Of a stretch of 8,120 nt of DNA, positions 1 to 5,903 are shown one piece after another. Source of the DNA: Nitrosomonadales bacterium (GTDB lineage: Bacteria; Pseudomonadota; Gammaproteobacteria; Burkholderiales; Gallionellaceae); assembly GCA_003235435.1 (NCBI GenBank), contig QJWF01000135.1, positions 1 to 8,120 on the forward strand, written 5' to 3'. The translations under genes and the position numbers were made by a program. Within the stretch, counting starts at the first letter, position 1; each line of letters starts with the position of its first letter. The notes beneath the pieces were generated by a model that saw only the letters and a program-made list of their open reading frames with translations, was not told the origin of the DNA and made no database searches.

Positions 1-118
1 CAGCATCTGACAACACCTCCTCCACCATTCTATGCCGCTCCGCATTGAACTCCCTGCCCTGTACGTGGAAAGCACAGCAGAAAAACAGAAATGCACTCAA
101 CGCGCAAAAGCGACCCAT
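1..118 (-). CDS. Partial exported protein, probably L-isoaspartyl protein methyltransferase (Pcm-like)
   Basis: This is a 39-codon N-terminal fragment that leaves the window at base 1. Its ATG is at 116-118, six bases after the stop of the upstream PEBP gene, and a GGAAG overlapping that stop can serve as ribosome binding site, so the two genes look co-translated. Residues 1-21 form a signal peptide: MGR, then a hydrophobic run rich in Phe, Ala and Cys, then a plausible cleavage after V-Q-G. The mature start carries RHRMVEEVLSDA, which resembles the N-terminal helix of Pcm (typically an RxRMVEEQL-like stretch before the GI...DPRVL segment). Pcm transfers a methyl group from S-adenosylmethionine to L-isoaspartyl residues of aged proteins to start their repair. 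The SAM-binding region lies outside the window, so the family call rests on about 15 residues. An unrelated exported protein remains possible. Confidence 0.45.
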   Translation of the reverse strand, partial: MGRFCALSAFLFFCCAFHVQGREFNAERHRMVEEVLSDA

Positions 119-124
119 GAAAAT

Positions 125-721
125 CTACTTCCGCTGGTAACGTCCCAGCAATTCCGAGCGTGCCAGGATATGGCTCTTCATGGCCTTTTCAAGAGCAGCC
201 TTTTCAGGATTCTTCAGATCGGGCAGCACGATATCCAGAGCATATAATTTGAAATAGTAGCGGTGCTTGCCTATAGGCGGGCACGGGCCCTGGTAGCCGG
301 CACGGTTCCAATCGTTAAAACCCAGCATCGTGCCCGAATGGAGACCTTCGGTTGTGAATGTCTCGGGCAAGCCATTGGTATCTGCCGGAATGTTGTACAC
401 CACCCAGTGTACCCAAGTCATTCTGGGTGCAACCGGGTCAGGGGCATCCGGATCATCAACGATCAAGACCAGACTTTTTGCTCCGGCTGGAACGCCGGAC
501 CATTCGATTTTTGGAGAAATATTCAGTCCATCGCATGTATGGCGTACCGGGATGTCGCCATCATGCTTGAATGAAGGCGATGTGATAGTCATGGGCATGA
601 CGGCGATCTCCTTATTGTCAGGTGGCAAGGTGGTCTTAGCCGCAGCAATCGAGCTGTATGCCAGTGCAATCCCAATGGTTGCAGCCAATATCCGAAATAC
701 ATGCCGGGCTCTGTTATCCAT
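125..721 (-). CDS. YbhB/YbcL-type PEBP (Raf kinase inhibitor-like) protein, exported
   Basis: A 198-residue protein of the phosphatidylethanolamine-binding protein family, bacterial YbhB/YbcL branch; cytoplasmic YbhB of E. coli is about 158 residues. Residues 1-28 are a clear signal peptide: a basic start (RARHVFR), a hydrophobic core, and an A-A-A site before Lys29. The mature protein is therefore probably periplasmic. Family motifs are intact: DDPDAP at 89-94, TWVHWVVYNIP at 102-112, GFNDWNRAGYQGPCPP at 134-149 and GKHR at 151-154; together these line the conserved anion/ligand pocket. The ATG at 719-721 was preferred over an in-frame TTG at 818-820, because the TTG overlaps the hpf stop and would bury the signal peptide inside a 33-residue extension. 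The Shine-Dalgarno is weak (CTGGATC directly before ATG). The bacterial family has no settled biochemical role. It sits 95 bases after hpf and 6 bases before the Pcm-like gene. Confidence 0.9.
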   Translation of the reverse strand: MDNRARHVFRILAATIGIALAYSSIAAAKTTLPPDNKEIAVMPMTITSPSFKHDGDIPVRHTCDGLNISPKIEWSGVPAGAKSLVLIVDDPDAPDPVAPRMTWVHWVVYNIPADTNGLPETFTTEGLHSGTMLGFNDWNRAGYQGPCPPIGKHRYYFKLYALDIVLPDLKNPEKAALEKAMKSHILARSELLGRYQRK

Positions 722-816
722 GATCCAGATCAATCGAACATTCCTGCAATTGTCGCCGTGTGCCTTGGGACGGCGCAGATACAGCACGTCATTCCTGTAA
801 CTCGCTTCGGAAAAGT

Positions 817-1212
817 TCAAGTTTCTATTTGAAACCGGTTTCCCTCTGACATTTCTTCCACAATTTCACCCACACGCATTTTTGGCTCGTGTGTCTTGAC
901 GTCTCCGCGGAGTTTCCGCGCATAATCCTCGATCTTGCGCTGGGCTGCATCGAACGCATCGCGCAACGCCACATATACATCTTCTGAATGTTCGCGGTTG
1001 ACAACGATCTCGCTGCCAGGCACGCCTATATCAATGCGCACATTGAAATGTTTGCCCTGATGCTGGTGCTTGTGCGGCAATTCGACAACCACGCGGCAAG
1101 ACATGATGTGATCGAAGAACTCTTCGAGCTTGTCGACCTTGTCGCGAATGTGTGCTTCCAGTGCTTCTGAGCGGTCTGTCCCGCGGACAGTTATCTGCAA
1201 TGGGATCTGCAT
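817..1212 (-). CDS. Ribosome hibernation promoting factor / RaiA-like protein
   Basis: A 131-residue HPF/RaiA (sigma-54 modulation) family protein. Such proteins bind the decoding and tRNA sites of the 30S subunit and hold ribosomes inactive in stationary phase or stress. The family fold covers about residues 1-105: a first strand (LQITVRGTD), a helix (ALEAHIRDKVDKLEEFF), central strands with the basic KHQHQGKHFNVRIDI segment, and the second helix (VYVALRDAFDAAQRKIEDYARKLRG). The protein is longer than short HPF (about 95 residues) but lacks the roughly 60-residue dimerisation domain of long HPF. It ends instead in an acidic tail, MRVGEIVEEMSEGNRFQIET. The ATG follows a perfect AGGAGG (1218-1223) at 5 bases, so translation should be strong. 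It lies 25 bases downstream of the CBS gene and probably shares its transcript. RaiA-like or HPF-like subtype cannot be settled by eye. Confidence 0.92.
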   Translation of the reverse strand: MQIPLQITVRGTDRSEALEAHIRDKVDKLEEFFDHIMSCRVVVELPHKHQHQGKHFNVRIDIGVPGSEIVVNREHSEDVYVALRDAFDAAQRKIEDYARKLRGDVKTHEPKMRVGEIVEEMSEGNRFQIET

Positions 1213-1237
1213 GATTTCCTCCTGAATTCCGGACGTG

Positions 1238-1687
1238 CTAACGGCGGATGATCGTTTCCTTTTTTTGTTCGTGCTTTACGAGCTTGGCCAAAGTGGACAT
1301 TTCCTCTGCAAGCAATTCCAGCAGATCATCGAGGGTAAGAATGCCGACCAGTCCACCGCTGTTATTCACCACCGGCAAGCGTCGCACCCCGATCGCACGC
1401 ATATACTGGATGGATTCGTACAAGCCGGCATCCTCTTTAACCAGGGCCAGTTCGGGCGTCATTACATCGCCCACAGTGATTGCACCAGGATCGAGCTCCG
1501 GCGCCATGATTTCGACAATCAGATCGCGGTCGGTGATGATGCCGACCGGAATCTGTACTCCTTCGTTTTCATCGACGACCACCAGATCGCCGACATGATG
1601 CTGGCGCATCAGCTTGGCTGCTTCAAGGGTTGAATTGTCTCGTCGCGCATATACGACCTCGCGATTGCATATTTCACTGACAGGCAT
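1238..1687 (-). CDS. Two-CBS-domain protein
   Basis: A 149-residue stand-alone pair of CBS domains, about residues 7-62 and 75-131. Each ends with the typical nucleotide-contact motif: GIITDRDL at 49-56 and GILTLDDL at 115-122, with the Thr and Asp that usually contact ribose and phosphate. Such Bateman modules bind AMP, ATP, NAD or SAM and act as energy sensors, often modulating partner proteins. No catalytic domain is attached. The charged C-terminal tail (KHEQKKETIIRR) could be a contact surface. The ATG at 1685-1687 has a perfect AGGAGG (1696-1701) 8 bases upstream. It starts 43 bases after the flavoprotein stop and precedes hpf by 25 bases, so it appears to be a middle gene of the operon. 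Its ligand and partner cannot be read from the sequence. Confidence 0.92.
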   Translation of the reverse strand: MPVSEICNREVVYARRDNSTLEAAKLMRQHHVGDLVVVDENEGVQIPVGIITDRDLIVEIMAPELDPGAITVGDVMTPELALVKEDAGLYESIQYMRAIGVRRLPVVNNSGGLVGILTLDDLLELLAEEMSTLAKLVKHEQKKETIIRR

Positions 1688-1730
1688 GTTGATGCCCTCC
1701 TATAAAGGTTGGTATAAGAATCCCGGCATC

Positions 1731-2846
1731 TCATTCTGCTTGCATGGCGGTTTGGTTGGCATGCAGGAACCAGCGTTCCAGCAAGACGTGCCGGGTGAAC
1801 CATTCGCTGCCCAGCAACATGCGGGCAATAAAATTCCGTACAGGAGCAGGGCCTGCCCCTCCTGATACAGCAGGTAAACCAAAGCGCATACCCAGCCGAG
1901 CCGGGTAATCCTGCAACTTCCGTTTACTGTAGTCTCCCTGTGCATTAAGGATGACATCTGCGGCCATCAAACCCGACTCCACCGCCGGCCGTATCCCTTC
2001 ACCGCTCTGCGGGTAGGCGAGCCCTGCCGCATCGCCAACCAACAGCATGCCGTCGTCGATCTGTTTGCGTGCGGCGTGGCCATGAAGCAAATAAGCATGT
2101 CCATGAAAATCATTCGGGATATCCTTGGGGATCCTGCCGCGCCGCTTGAGGAAATCGCAAAAATACTCGATCTGACCGGAAAGGAGATGGCAGTCCTCTC
2201 GGCCCAGTCCGACATTCAGATAATCGCCTTTGCGGAAGCACCAGCCGTAACCCTTGAGGTCGCGACAAAAATACAGCTCGGGCGTATCTCCCCGTACCAT
2301 GCATGCATCCTGCTGCGTAAGGCTCATCTCGAACTCAATCTCCTTGGCTGCAATGACCGGTTCGCCTGCTCCGAGTTTGGCACCCATGTAACGGGCCACC
2401 GGACAGAAATGTCCTCCGGCGCCTACGATCAGAGGTGTAAGAATGGAATCATTGACAATCCACTTGTTGCCCTCTTTTTCCAAAGATTCCATTGGCCGGC
2501 CCAGCAGTAAACGTGCACCCGAACGATGTAACAGATAATCATCGAACTCGCAGCGGCGTATGCCGTAGCTGACCGTGTCCCGATAGTGGACCTCCAGTTC
2601 CCCGCCATCGATCAAACCGGTGTGAAAGGCCGAAATCGTCTGCAGAACATTCAGCCTGGCATAATCATCGATATCCAAATGCAGCGCCAGCGCTACAGCC
2701 GGCGTGATCCAGCCGGCACAGACCTTGTCACGCGGGAAGGTCGCTTTGTCCATCACGATCACGTCCAGATTATGTCGATGCAACTGCCAGGCACAACTGG
2801 AACCTGCAGGACCGCCGCCGATGATGAGCGCATCACATTTTTCCAT
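1731..2846 (-). CDS. FAD-dependent oxidoreductase, geranylgeranyl reductase family
   Basis: A 371-residue flavoprotein of the geranylgeranyl reductase (GGR)-like branch of the p-hydroxybenzoate hydroxylase fold. The Rossmann dinucleotide motif GGGPAG is at residues 10-15, an acidic residue ends the second strand (VIVMD), and FPRDKVCAGW at 37-46 matches the family's PxxKxCgg element. GDAAGLAYPQSGEGI at 271-285 is the second FAD-contact motif. YGWCFRKGDYLNVGLG at 200-215 corresponds to the GGR substrate-cavity motif YxWxFP...NVG, but the usual Pro is Arg. Known relatives reduce C=C bonds of isoprenoids or lipids; E. coli CbrA is another member. The ATG at 2844-2846 is preferred over an in-frame TTG at 2856-2858; both lie inside the end of the upstream CFA-like gene, giving a 14-base overlap and likely translational coupling. 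The Shine-Dalgarno is weak (GGGAAA). The context suggests that it acts on the methyltransferase's lipid product. Confidence 0.88.
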   Translation of the reverse strand: MEKCDALIIGGGPAGSSCAWQLHRHNLDVIVMDKATFPRDKVCAGWITPAVALALHLDIDDYARLNVLQTISAFHTGLIDGGELEVHYRDTVSYGIRRCEFDDYLLHRSGARLLLGRPMESLEKEGNKWIVNDSILTPLIVGAGGHFCPVARYMGAKLGAGEPVIAAKEIEFEMSLTQQDACMVRGDTPELYFCRDLKGYGWCFRKGDYLNVGLGREDCHLLSGQIEYFCDFLKRRGRIPKDIPNDFHGHAYLLHGHAARKQIDDGMLLVGDAAGLAYPQSGEGIRPAVESGLMAADVILNAQGDYSKRKLQDYPARLGMRFGLPAVSGGAGPAPVRNFIARMLLGSEWFTRHVLLERWFLHANQTAMQAE

Positions 2847-4146
2847 CGGATTTCCCAAGTAGCTTGTTCCGGGAGTCGTACAGGTATTGCCTCGTCCATG
2901 GGATCATGTTAAGACCTGAACGAGCGAAACCCACCTGGAACAATTGCATGCTTCCTGTCTTGAAAGCCGTCAGGGATCCGGCAAGGTACAGGCGCCATGC
3001 TCGAACGAATTCCGGATCGAACATCTCTGTCACGAAATCGACATTCGCTTCGTAGCGCTGCAGCCAGTGTTCCAACGTCCTGGCATAGTGCAGCCGAAGA
3101 TTTTCCACATCGAGAACCGAGAAATCGAAGGGCTCGAAGATTCGCATCATTTGTGCCAGGCTGGGCGGGCTGGCACCGGGAAAAATATGGCGTTCTGTCC
3201 AAGCGTCCATCGGTCTCGGAAAATTCAGGCCTATGCTATGGATCAAGCCGCGTCCGTTGTCCTTGAGGACACGGTTAATCACGGTTCCAAGCTCATGATA
3301 ATGGCCAATCCCGACATGTTCGAGCATGCCAACCGAAACGAAAGCATCGAAATCTCCGCGCATATGGCGGTAGTCGTCCTCGATAAACTCCACCTTCCCT
3401 GCCAGGCCTTCGGCGCGTGCACGCTGTCGGGCTAAAGAGACCTGCTCTCCGGATATGTTGTAGGCCTTCACCGTCACGCCAAAATGTTTGGCCATGTACA
3501 GCGCCAGAGATCCCCAGCCGCACCCAGCCTCCACTACGGTTTCCCCCGGCCGCAAACGTAGCTTGCGGCATACAAGATCCATCTTTGCAAGCTGCGCATC
3601 TTCCAGACTCAGCCCGGGATTCTGGAAATACGCACAGGTATAGACCATACTCTCGTCAAGCCAGAGCTTGTAGAAATCATTGCCGATATCATAGTGATGG
3701 TGGATATTCCGGCGTGAACCCGGAAGGCTGTGGCGACGGGCGTTATAAAATGGAGCCAGCAATTTTTTGACTGTCAGTCCTTGGCGGTATGGCCATGTCC
3801 GATACACCAGCTCGAGAAATACCAGCAGTTTTCCCCGAACCTCTATACGTCCAGCCGAATACAACTCGCCGAAATAAAGCTCGGGGTCGATAAGCAGTTT
3901 CATCAATGCGCCAATATCCCGGATGAGCAAGCTCGCCGAAAGGTTCTTTTCTCCGCTGGAAATTTCCTGTCCGTTCCACAGCTCGATCTTCACCTGCGGA
4001 CATCCGATAGCACGCAACAACCTCATTACCAGCGCATTCAATGTTGCGACAGGTAAATATCCTTGCGAACCGCGATTTACTGGCGGCAAATAATCGTTGC
4101 TGCCGACGAAGGATTTTCTTGATGGCCCGGCTTGAACTTGTCGCAT
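2833..4146 (-). CDS. Cyclopropane-fatty-acyl-phospholipid synthase family methyltransferase
   Basis: A 437-residue SAM-dependent enzyme of the CFA synthase/mycolic-acid cyclopropane synthase family; E. coli Cfa is 382 residues. These enzymes act at the membrane on double bonds of phospholipid acyl chains. The N-terminal lipid-binding region covers about 30-150. The catalytic domain begins near NIHHHYDIGNDFYKLWLD. The SAM motif VVEAGCGWG is at 204-212. The bicarbonate-site residues known from E. coli Cfa all appear present: Cys171 (MVYTCAYF), Glu276 (GMLEHVG), His303 and Ile305 (HSIG), and Tyr354 (HYARTLEHW). The product may be a cyclopropane or a methyl/methylene branch; the sequence alone does not decide. 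The ATG at 4144-4146 was chosen for a GGAG (4155-4158) 8 bases upstream. In-frame starts at 4182, 4197 and 4200 (GTG) would add up to 18 residues. It overlaps the flavoprotein gene by 14 bases. Confidence 0.92.
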   Translation of the reverse strand: MRQVQAGPSRKSFVGSNDYLPPVNRGSQGYLPVATLNALVMRLLRAIGCPQVKIELWNGQEISSGEKNLSASLLIRDIGALMKLLIDPELYFGELYSAGRIEVRGKLLVFLELVYRTWPYRQGLTVKKLLAPFYNARRHSLPGSRRNIHHHYDIGNDFYKLWLDESMVYTCAYFQNPGLSLEDAQLAKMDLVCRKLRLRPGETVVEAGCGWGSLALYMAKHFGVTVKAYNISGEQVSLARQRARAEGLAGKVEFIEDDYRHMRGDFDAFVSVGMLEHVGIGHYHELGTVINRVLKDNGRGLIHSIGLNFPRPMDAWTERHIFPGASPPSLAQMMRIFEPFDFSVLDVENLRLHYARTLEHWLQRYEANVDFVTEMFDPEFVRAWRLYLAGSLTAFKTGSMQLFQVGFARSGLNMIPWTRQYLYDSRNKLLGKSDGKM

Positions 4147-4154
4147 GATATATT

Positions 4155-4158
4155 CTCC
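4155..4158 (-). promoter_or_regulatory. Ribosome binding site deciding the CFA-like gene start
   Basis: Reads GGAG on the minus strand, 8 bases before the ATG at 4144-4146. The upstream in-frame candidates at 4182 and 4197 lack a well-spaced purine-rich site; a GAGGGGGG run lies about 16 bases before 4197, which is too far. This favours the 437-residue product. Confidence 0.55.
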
Positions 4159-4282
4159 ATAGATATACCGCAGATTTGCCATCAAACCGCCGTGCATCAC
4201 GCCTGATCAGACCCCCCTCACGTTTCACGATACCCGTGTGATATCGCCAGTTCGATTTCTGAATGCGACCAACCCAAATGGA

Positions 4283-4786
4283 TCAGCGTGTCCAGCTCAC
4301 GCGCAACAGATACTGCTCCGGATTGTAGTGAAATTCCAGTTCGCCCTGATACGCATGATGCAACGCTTCGCCAATGCCACGGGCAAGATGGATATCAGTC
4401 GTGGACACCAGCGTTGCATCCTCTTTTTCCTCCACCGCCATGATGCGCTTGAGCGGGTGTGCTTCACGTTCTTGCTTTTCCAAGTTGCGGACAAGGTGCA
4501 TGATCTCGTCTCGATGTGAGCGCAGGAATCCCCCTTTAAGTGAAAGGAAGCCGGCCGGAAAATCATCGTGAATGCGATGGCAGGCGGGACATATCGTCCG
4601 ATGAGAGTTTGCCGGTGCCTCAAGCCACTGCCATCGGCCCTGATGAAAGACCGCACCGCATTGTGAGCAGGCGGCCGGCTCTTTTAGCTTGCCTTTGGCC
4701 TTATAGGCATCGTGCTCGCGTTCCTGGAAAAGTTCATCGTGCCTCGAAATTTTTCGATAACCTTCCGATATTCTTGCTTGTCCCAT
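4283..4786 (-). CDS. BCAM0308-family zinc-ribbon-like protein
   Basis: A 167-residue protein that I recognise as a member of the BCAM0308 family, sometimes annotated as an NMD3-like protein affecting ribosomes or mRNA decay. Its function is not established. The N-terminus is basic and hydrophilic (ARISEGYRKISRHDELFQ). Two CxxC pairs, C40-C43 (CSQC) and C66-C69 (CPAC), 22 residues apart, form a probable zinc ribbon. The C-terminal half, about 80-167, contains FPAGFLSLKGGFL and the TTDIHLARGIGEAL segment, which recalls the NMD3-like region. There is no signal peptide, so it is probably cytoplasmic. The ATG at 4784-4786 has AAGGAG (4794-4799) 7 bases upstream; an upstream in-frame extension to 4903 has no comparable site. 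Namesakes occur in a low-oxygen/stationary-phase gene set of Burkholderia cenocepacia, which fits neighbours such as Hsp20, CBS and HPF. A role on ribosomes or RNA is inference. Confidence 0.8.
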   Translation of the reverse strand: MGQARISEGYRKISRHDELFQEREHDAYKAKGKLKEPAACSQCGAVFHQGRWQWLEAPANSHRTICPACHRIHDDFPAGFLSLKGGFLRSHRDEIMHLVRNLEKQEREAHPLKRIMAVEEKEDATLVSTTDIHLARGIGEALHHAYQGELEFHYNPEQYLLRVSWTR

Positions 4787-4868
4787 ATGGTTGCTCCTTT
4801 GATGGTGAATGAATAACCAGTTTACGTCACCACGTAGATCCACCAGTTCGGAATCTGTTATTGGGTGA

Positions 4869-4900
4869 AAGTGCACGAAACTTATCAATATTGTGCACTT
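4869..4900. repeat. Inverted repeat AAGTGCAC-N16-GTGCACTT
   Basis: A perfect 8-base inverted repeat has arms at 4869-4876 and 4893-4900, separated by 16 AT-rich bases. Each arm contains the self-palindrome GTGCAC. It lies about 85-115 bases upstream of the BCAM0308-family start and about 95 bases after the hsp20 stop. It could be an operator for a dimeric regulator or an RNA stem-loop. There is no U-tract after it in the minus direction, so it is not a standard terminator. Confidence 0.4.
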
Positions 4901-4959
4901 CACTCATTCCATTTCAACGATCAGTGCCCAGTAACCATCAGCGTACAGTCCGGCGCAAA

Positions 4960-4989
4960 GTTGTACGCATACGCATTTGCATGCGCAAC
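4960..4989 (-). terminator. Stem-loop just after hsp20, possible weak terminator
   Basis: Arms GTTG (4960-4963) and CGCAT (4966-4970) pair with ATGCG (4981-4985) and CAAC (4986-4989), leaving a 2-base bulge and a 10-base loop. In the minus-strand transcript the hairpin begins about 5 bases after the hsp20 stop and is followed by only three U residues. It could end or attenuate the cspA-hsp20 transcript or protect its 3' end. The short U-run makes a strong intrinsic terminator unlikely. Confidence 0.3.
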
Positions 4990-4993
4990 ACCT

Positions 4994-5443
4994 CTAAGAT
5001 ATGGGTACCTCCTTGCGGGGTACACCGGACTTCTTGGGCAAGGTCAGTTCAAGCACACCGTCGGTATATTTTGCCTGAACCTTGGCTTGATCGACTTCAT
5101 CGGCCAAGCTGAAACTGCGTGAGGCCATGCCGTAGCAGCGTTCACTTCGAATCACCTTCTCGCCCTCTTTTTCCTCCTTCTCTTTTCTGACTTCTGCACT
5201 GATGGAAACCCTGTTGCCGTCGATACTGACATGGATGTCATCTTTCTTCACGCCGGGGATTTCCGCCTTGACCTTGTAATCACCGTTCGACTCCTTCACG
5301 TCCATCCTGATCTGTGGCTCAATCTCCGTGCTTTCACGGAGAACCGGCTGCATCATGAATCTGTCGAACACATCGTCCATGTCCCAAAGCGGATCGAAAC
5401 GTGCAAGTCTTCTGAATGGGCTATAACGGGTAATGTTATTCAT
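4994..5443 (-). CDS. Small heat shock protein, Hsp20/alpha-crystallin family
   Basis: A 149-residue small heat-shock protein, a usual length for the class A bacterial type. These ATP-independent holdases bind unfolding proteins in the cytoplasm and hand them to DnaK/ClpB. The N-terminal arm (1-43) is typical: RYSPFRRLARFDPLWDMDDVFDRFM. The alpha-crystallin domain spans about 44-138, with RMDVKESNGDYKVKAEIPGV early and the diagnostic GVLELTLPK at 129-137. V146-P147-I148 near the C-terminus is the I/V-x-I/V motif that docks neighbouring subunits in the oligomer. In the ERCYGMASRSF segment the usual Phe after YG(S) is replaced by Ala, a small deviation. The ATG at 5441-5443 has AAGGAG (5451-5456) 7 bases upstream. 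It follows cspA by 54 bases, so co-transcription is likely, with a possible extra promoter in the gap. Confidence 0.95.
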   Translation of the reverse strand: MNNITRYSPFRRLARFDPLWDMDDVFDRFMMQPVLRESTEIEPQIRMDVKESNGDYKVKAEIPGVKKDDIHVSIDGNRVSISAEVRKEKEEKEGEKVIRSERCYGMASRSFSLADEVDQAKVQAKYTDGVLELTLPKKSGVPRKEVPIS

Positions 5444-5473
5444 GATATTTCTCCTTCATATGTTTGGATCATG

Positions 5474-5501
5474 GCGATAGATATAACCGCAACTCTGTCA
5501 A
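5474..5501 (-). promoter_or_regulatory. Candidate internal promoter for hsp20
   Basis: A perfect TTGACA (5496-5501, minus strand) overlaps the cspA stop codon, with TATCGC (5474-5479) 16 bases on as a 3/6 match to the -10 consensus. This would start transcription near 5467 and give a leader of about 24 bases that contains the Shine-Dalgarno. A heat-shock sigma reading (CTTGACA ... CGCCATGA) is also possible, but its 19-base spacing is too long for the known consensus. Confidence 0.3.
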
Positions 5502-5701
5502 GCGGCCTGGATGTTTGCGGCTTGCCTGCCTTTTGGCCCCTGTGTCACTTCAAAGGTGATCTTCTGGCCCTCTTTCAGGGTCTTGAAGCCGCTCATGTTG
5601 ATTGCGGAAAAGTGCGCGAACAAGTCATCACCCCCATCATCAGGTGTGATGAAACCAAATCCCTTGGCGTCACTGAACCATTTAACGGTACCTGTTGCCA
5701 T
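5498..5701 (-). CDS. Cold-shock protein, CspA family
   Basis: A 67-residue single cold-shock domain, a normal CspA length. CspA-type proteins bind single-stranded RNA and DNA and melt RNA structure. The start [18 protein letters not shown] carries the RNP1 motif KGFGFI at 13-18, and RNP2 is LFAHFSAI at 27-34. The ending PKGRQAANI is typical of the family. The ATG at 5699-5701 is preceded by AAAGGGGG, with the G-run ending 10 bases upstream. Upstream reading frame continues open to 5878, but that part has no cold-shock homology and should be leader. It is the first gene of a probable cspA-hsp20 unit. The paralog (CspA, CspD or other) cannot be assigned. Whether it is cold-induced or constitutive is unknown. 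Confidence 0.96.
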   Translation of the reverse strand: MATGTVKWFSDAKGFGFITPDDGGDDLFAHFSAINMSGFKTLKEGQKITFEVTQGPKGRQAANIQAA

Positions 5702-5725
5702 GATATTGCATCCCCCTTTCTCAAA

Positions 5726-5740
5726 CGGGAAAGGCTCCCG
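5726..5740 (-). promoter_or_regulatory. Hairpin in the cspA leader near the ribosome binding site
   Basis: CGGGA and TCCCG form a perfect 5-base-pair stem with a 5-base loop, about 5 bases upstream of the AAAGGGGG ribosome binding site. Leader structure in cspA mRNAs is known to influence translation by temperature. This hairpin may contribute, but it is short and no cold-box match is visible. Confidence 0.3.
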
Positions 5741-5874
5741 CCGGCCTTGCTGCAACATTAAAGTAATTACTCTCCACACAATTGGCTGTGTTTCGCACTT
5801 CTTCGATTTCCATGATTTTTCTTGAATGAGACGCAACCCGAAAATTCCGATATTCCATTTGATTGCAATACGGA

Positions 5875-5903
5875 ACATTTCCTACGCGTGTTCATTGTGT
5901 CAA
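5875..5903 (-). promoter_or_regulatory. Candidate cspA promoter
   Basis: A perfect -35 TTGACA (5898-5903, minus strand) is followed at exactly 17 bases by AAATGT (5875-5880), a poor -10 (2/6). Initiation near 5868 would give a leader of about 165 bases, close to the roughly 159-base leader of E. coli cspA. The weak -10 overlaps the GGAA-N3-TTCC palindrome at 5872-5882, so an activator or another sigma factor could be involved. Confidence 0.3.

Noticed and set aside
722..820. TTG-started N-terminal extension of the PEBP gene
   Set aside because: It would place 33 hydrophilic residues before a clear signal peptide and overlaps the hpf stop. The ATG at 721 fits better.
2076..2510. Plus-strand open frame of 144 codons
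   Set aside because: It lies wholly opposite the flavoprotein gene, whose FAD motifs are clear. The translated product shows no family features.
2944..3435. Plus-strand open frame of 163 codons
   Set aside because: Antisense shadow of the CFA-like gene, whose catalytic residues are intact in the other strand.
4147..4282. Possible terminator or promoter between the BCAM0308-family and CFA-like genes
   Set aside because: Only a 4-base TCAC/GTGA pairing was seen, with no U-tract and no convincing -35/-10 pair.
4787..4903. Upstream extension of the BCAM0308-family frame
   Set aside because: The ATG at 4786 has an AAGGAG at 7 bases. The extension shows no conserved sequence and carries the inverted repeat.
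5231..5761. Plus-strand open frame of 176 codons
   Set aside because: It spans hsp20 and cspA in antisense and has no recognisable domain; both genes opposite are well supported.
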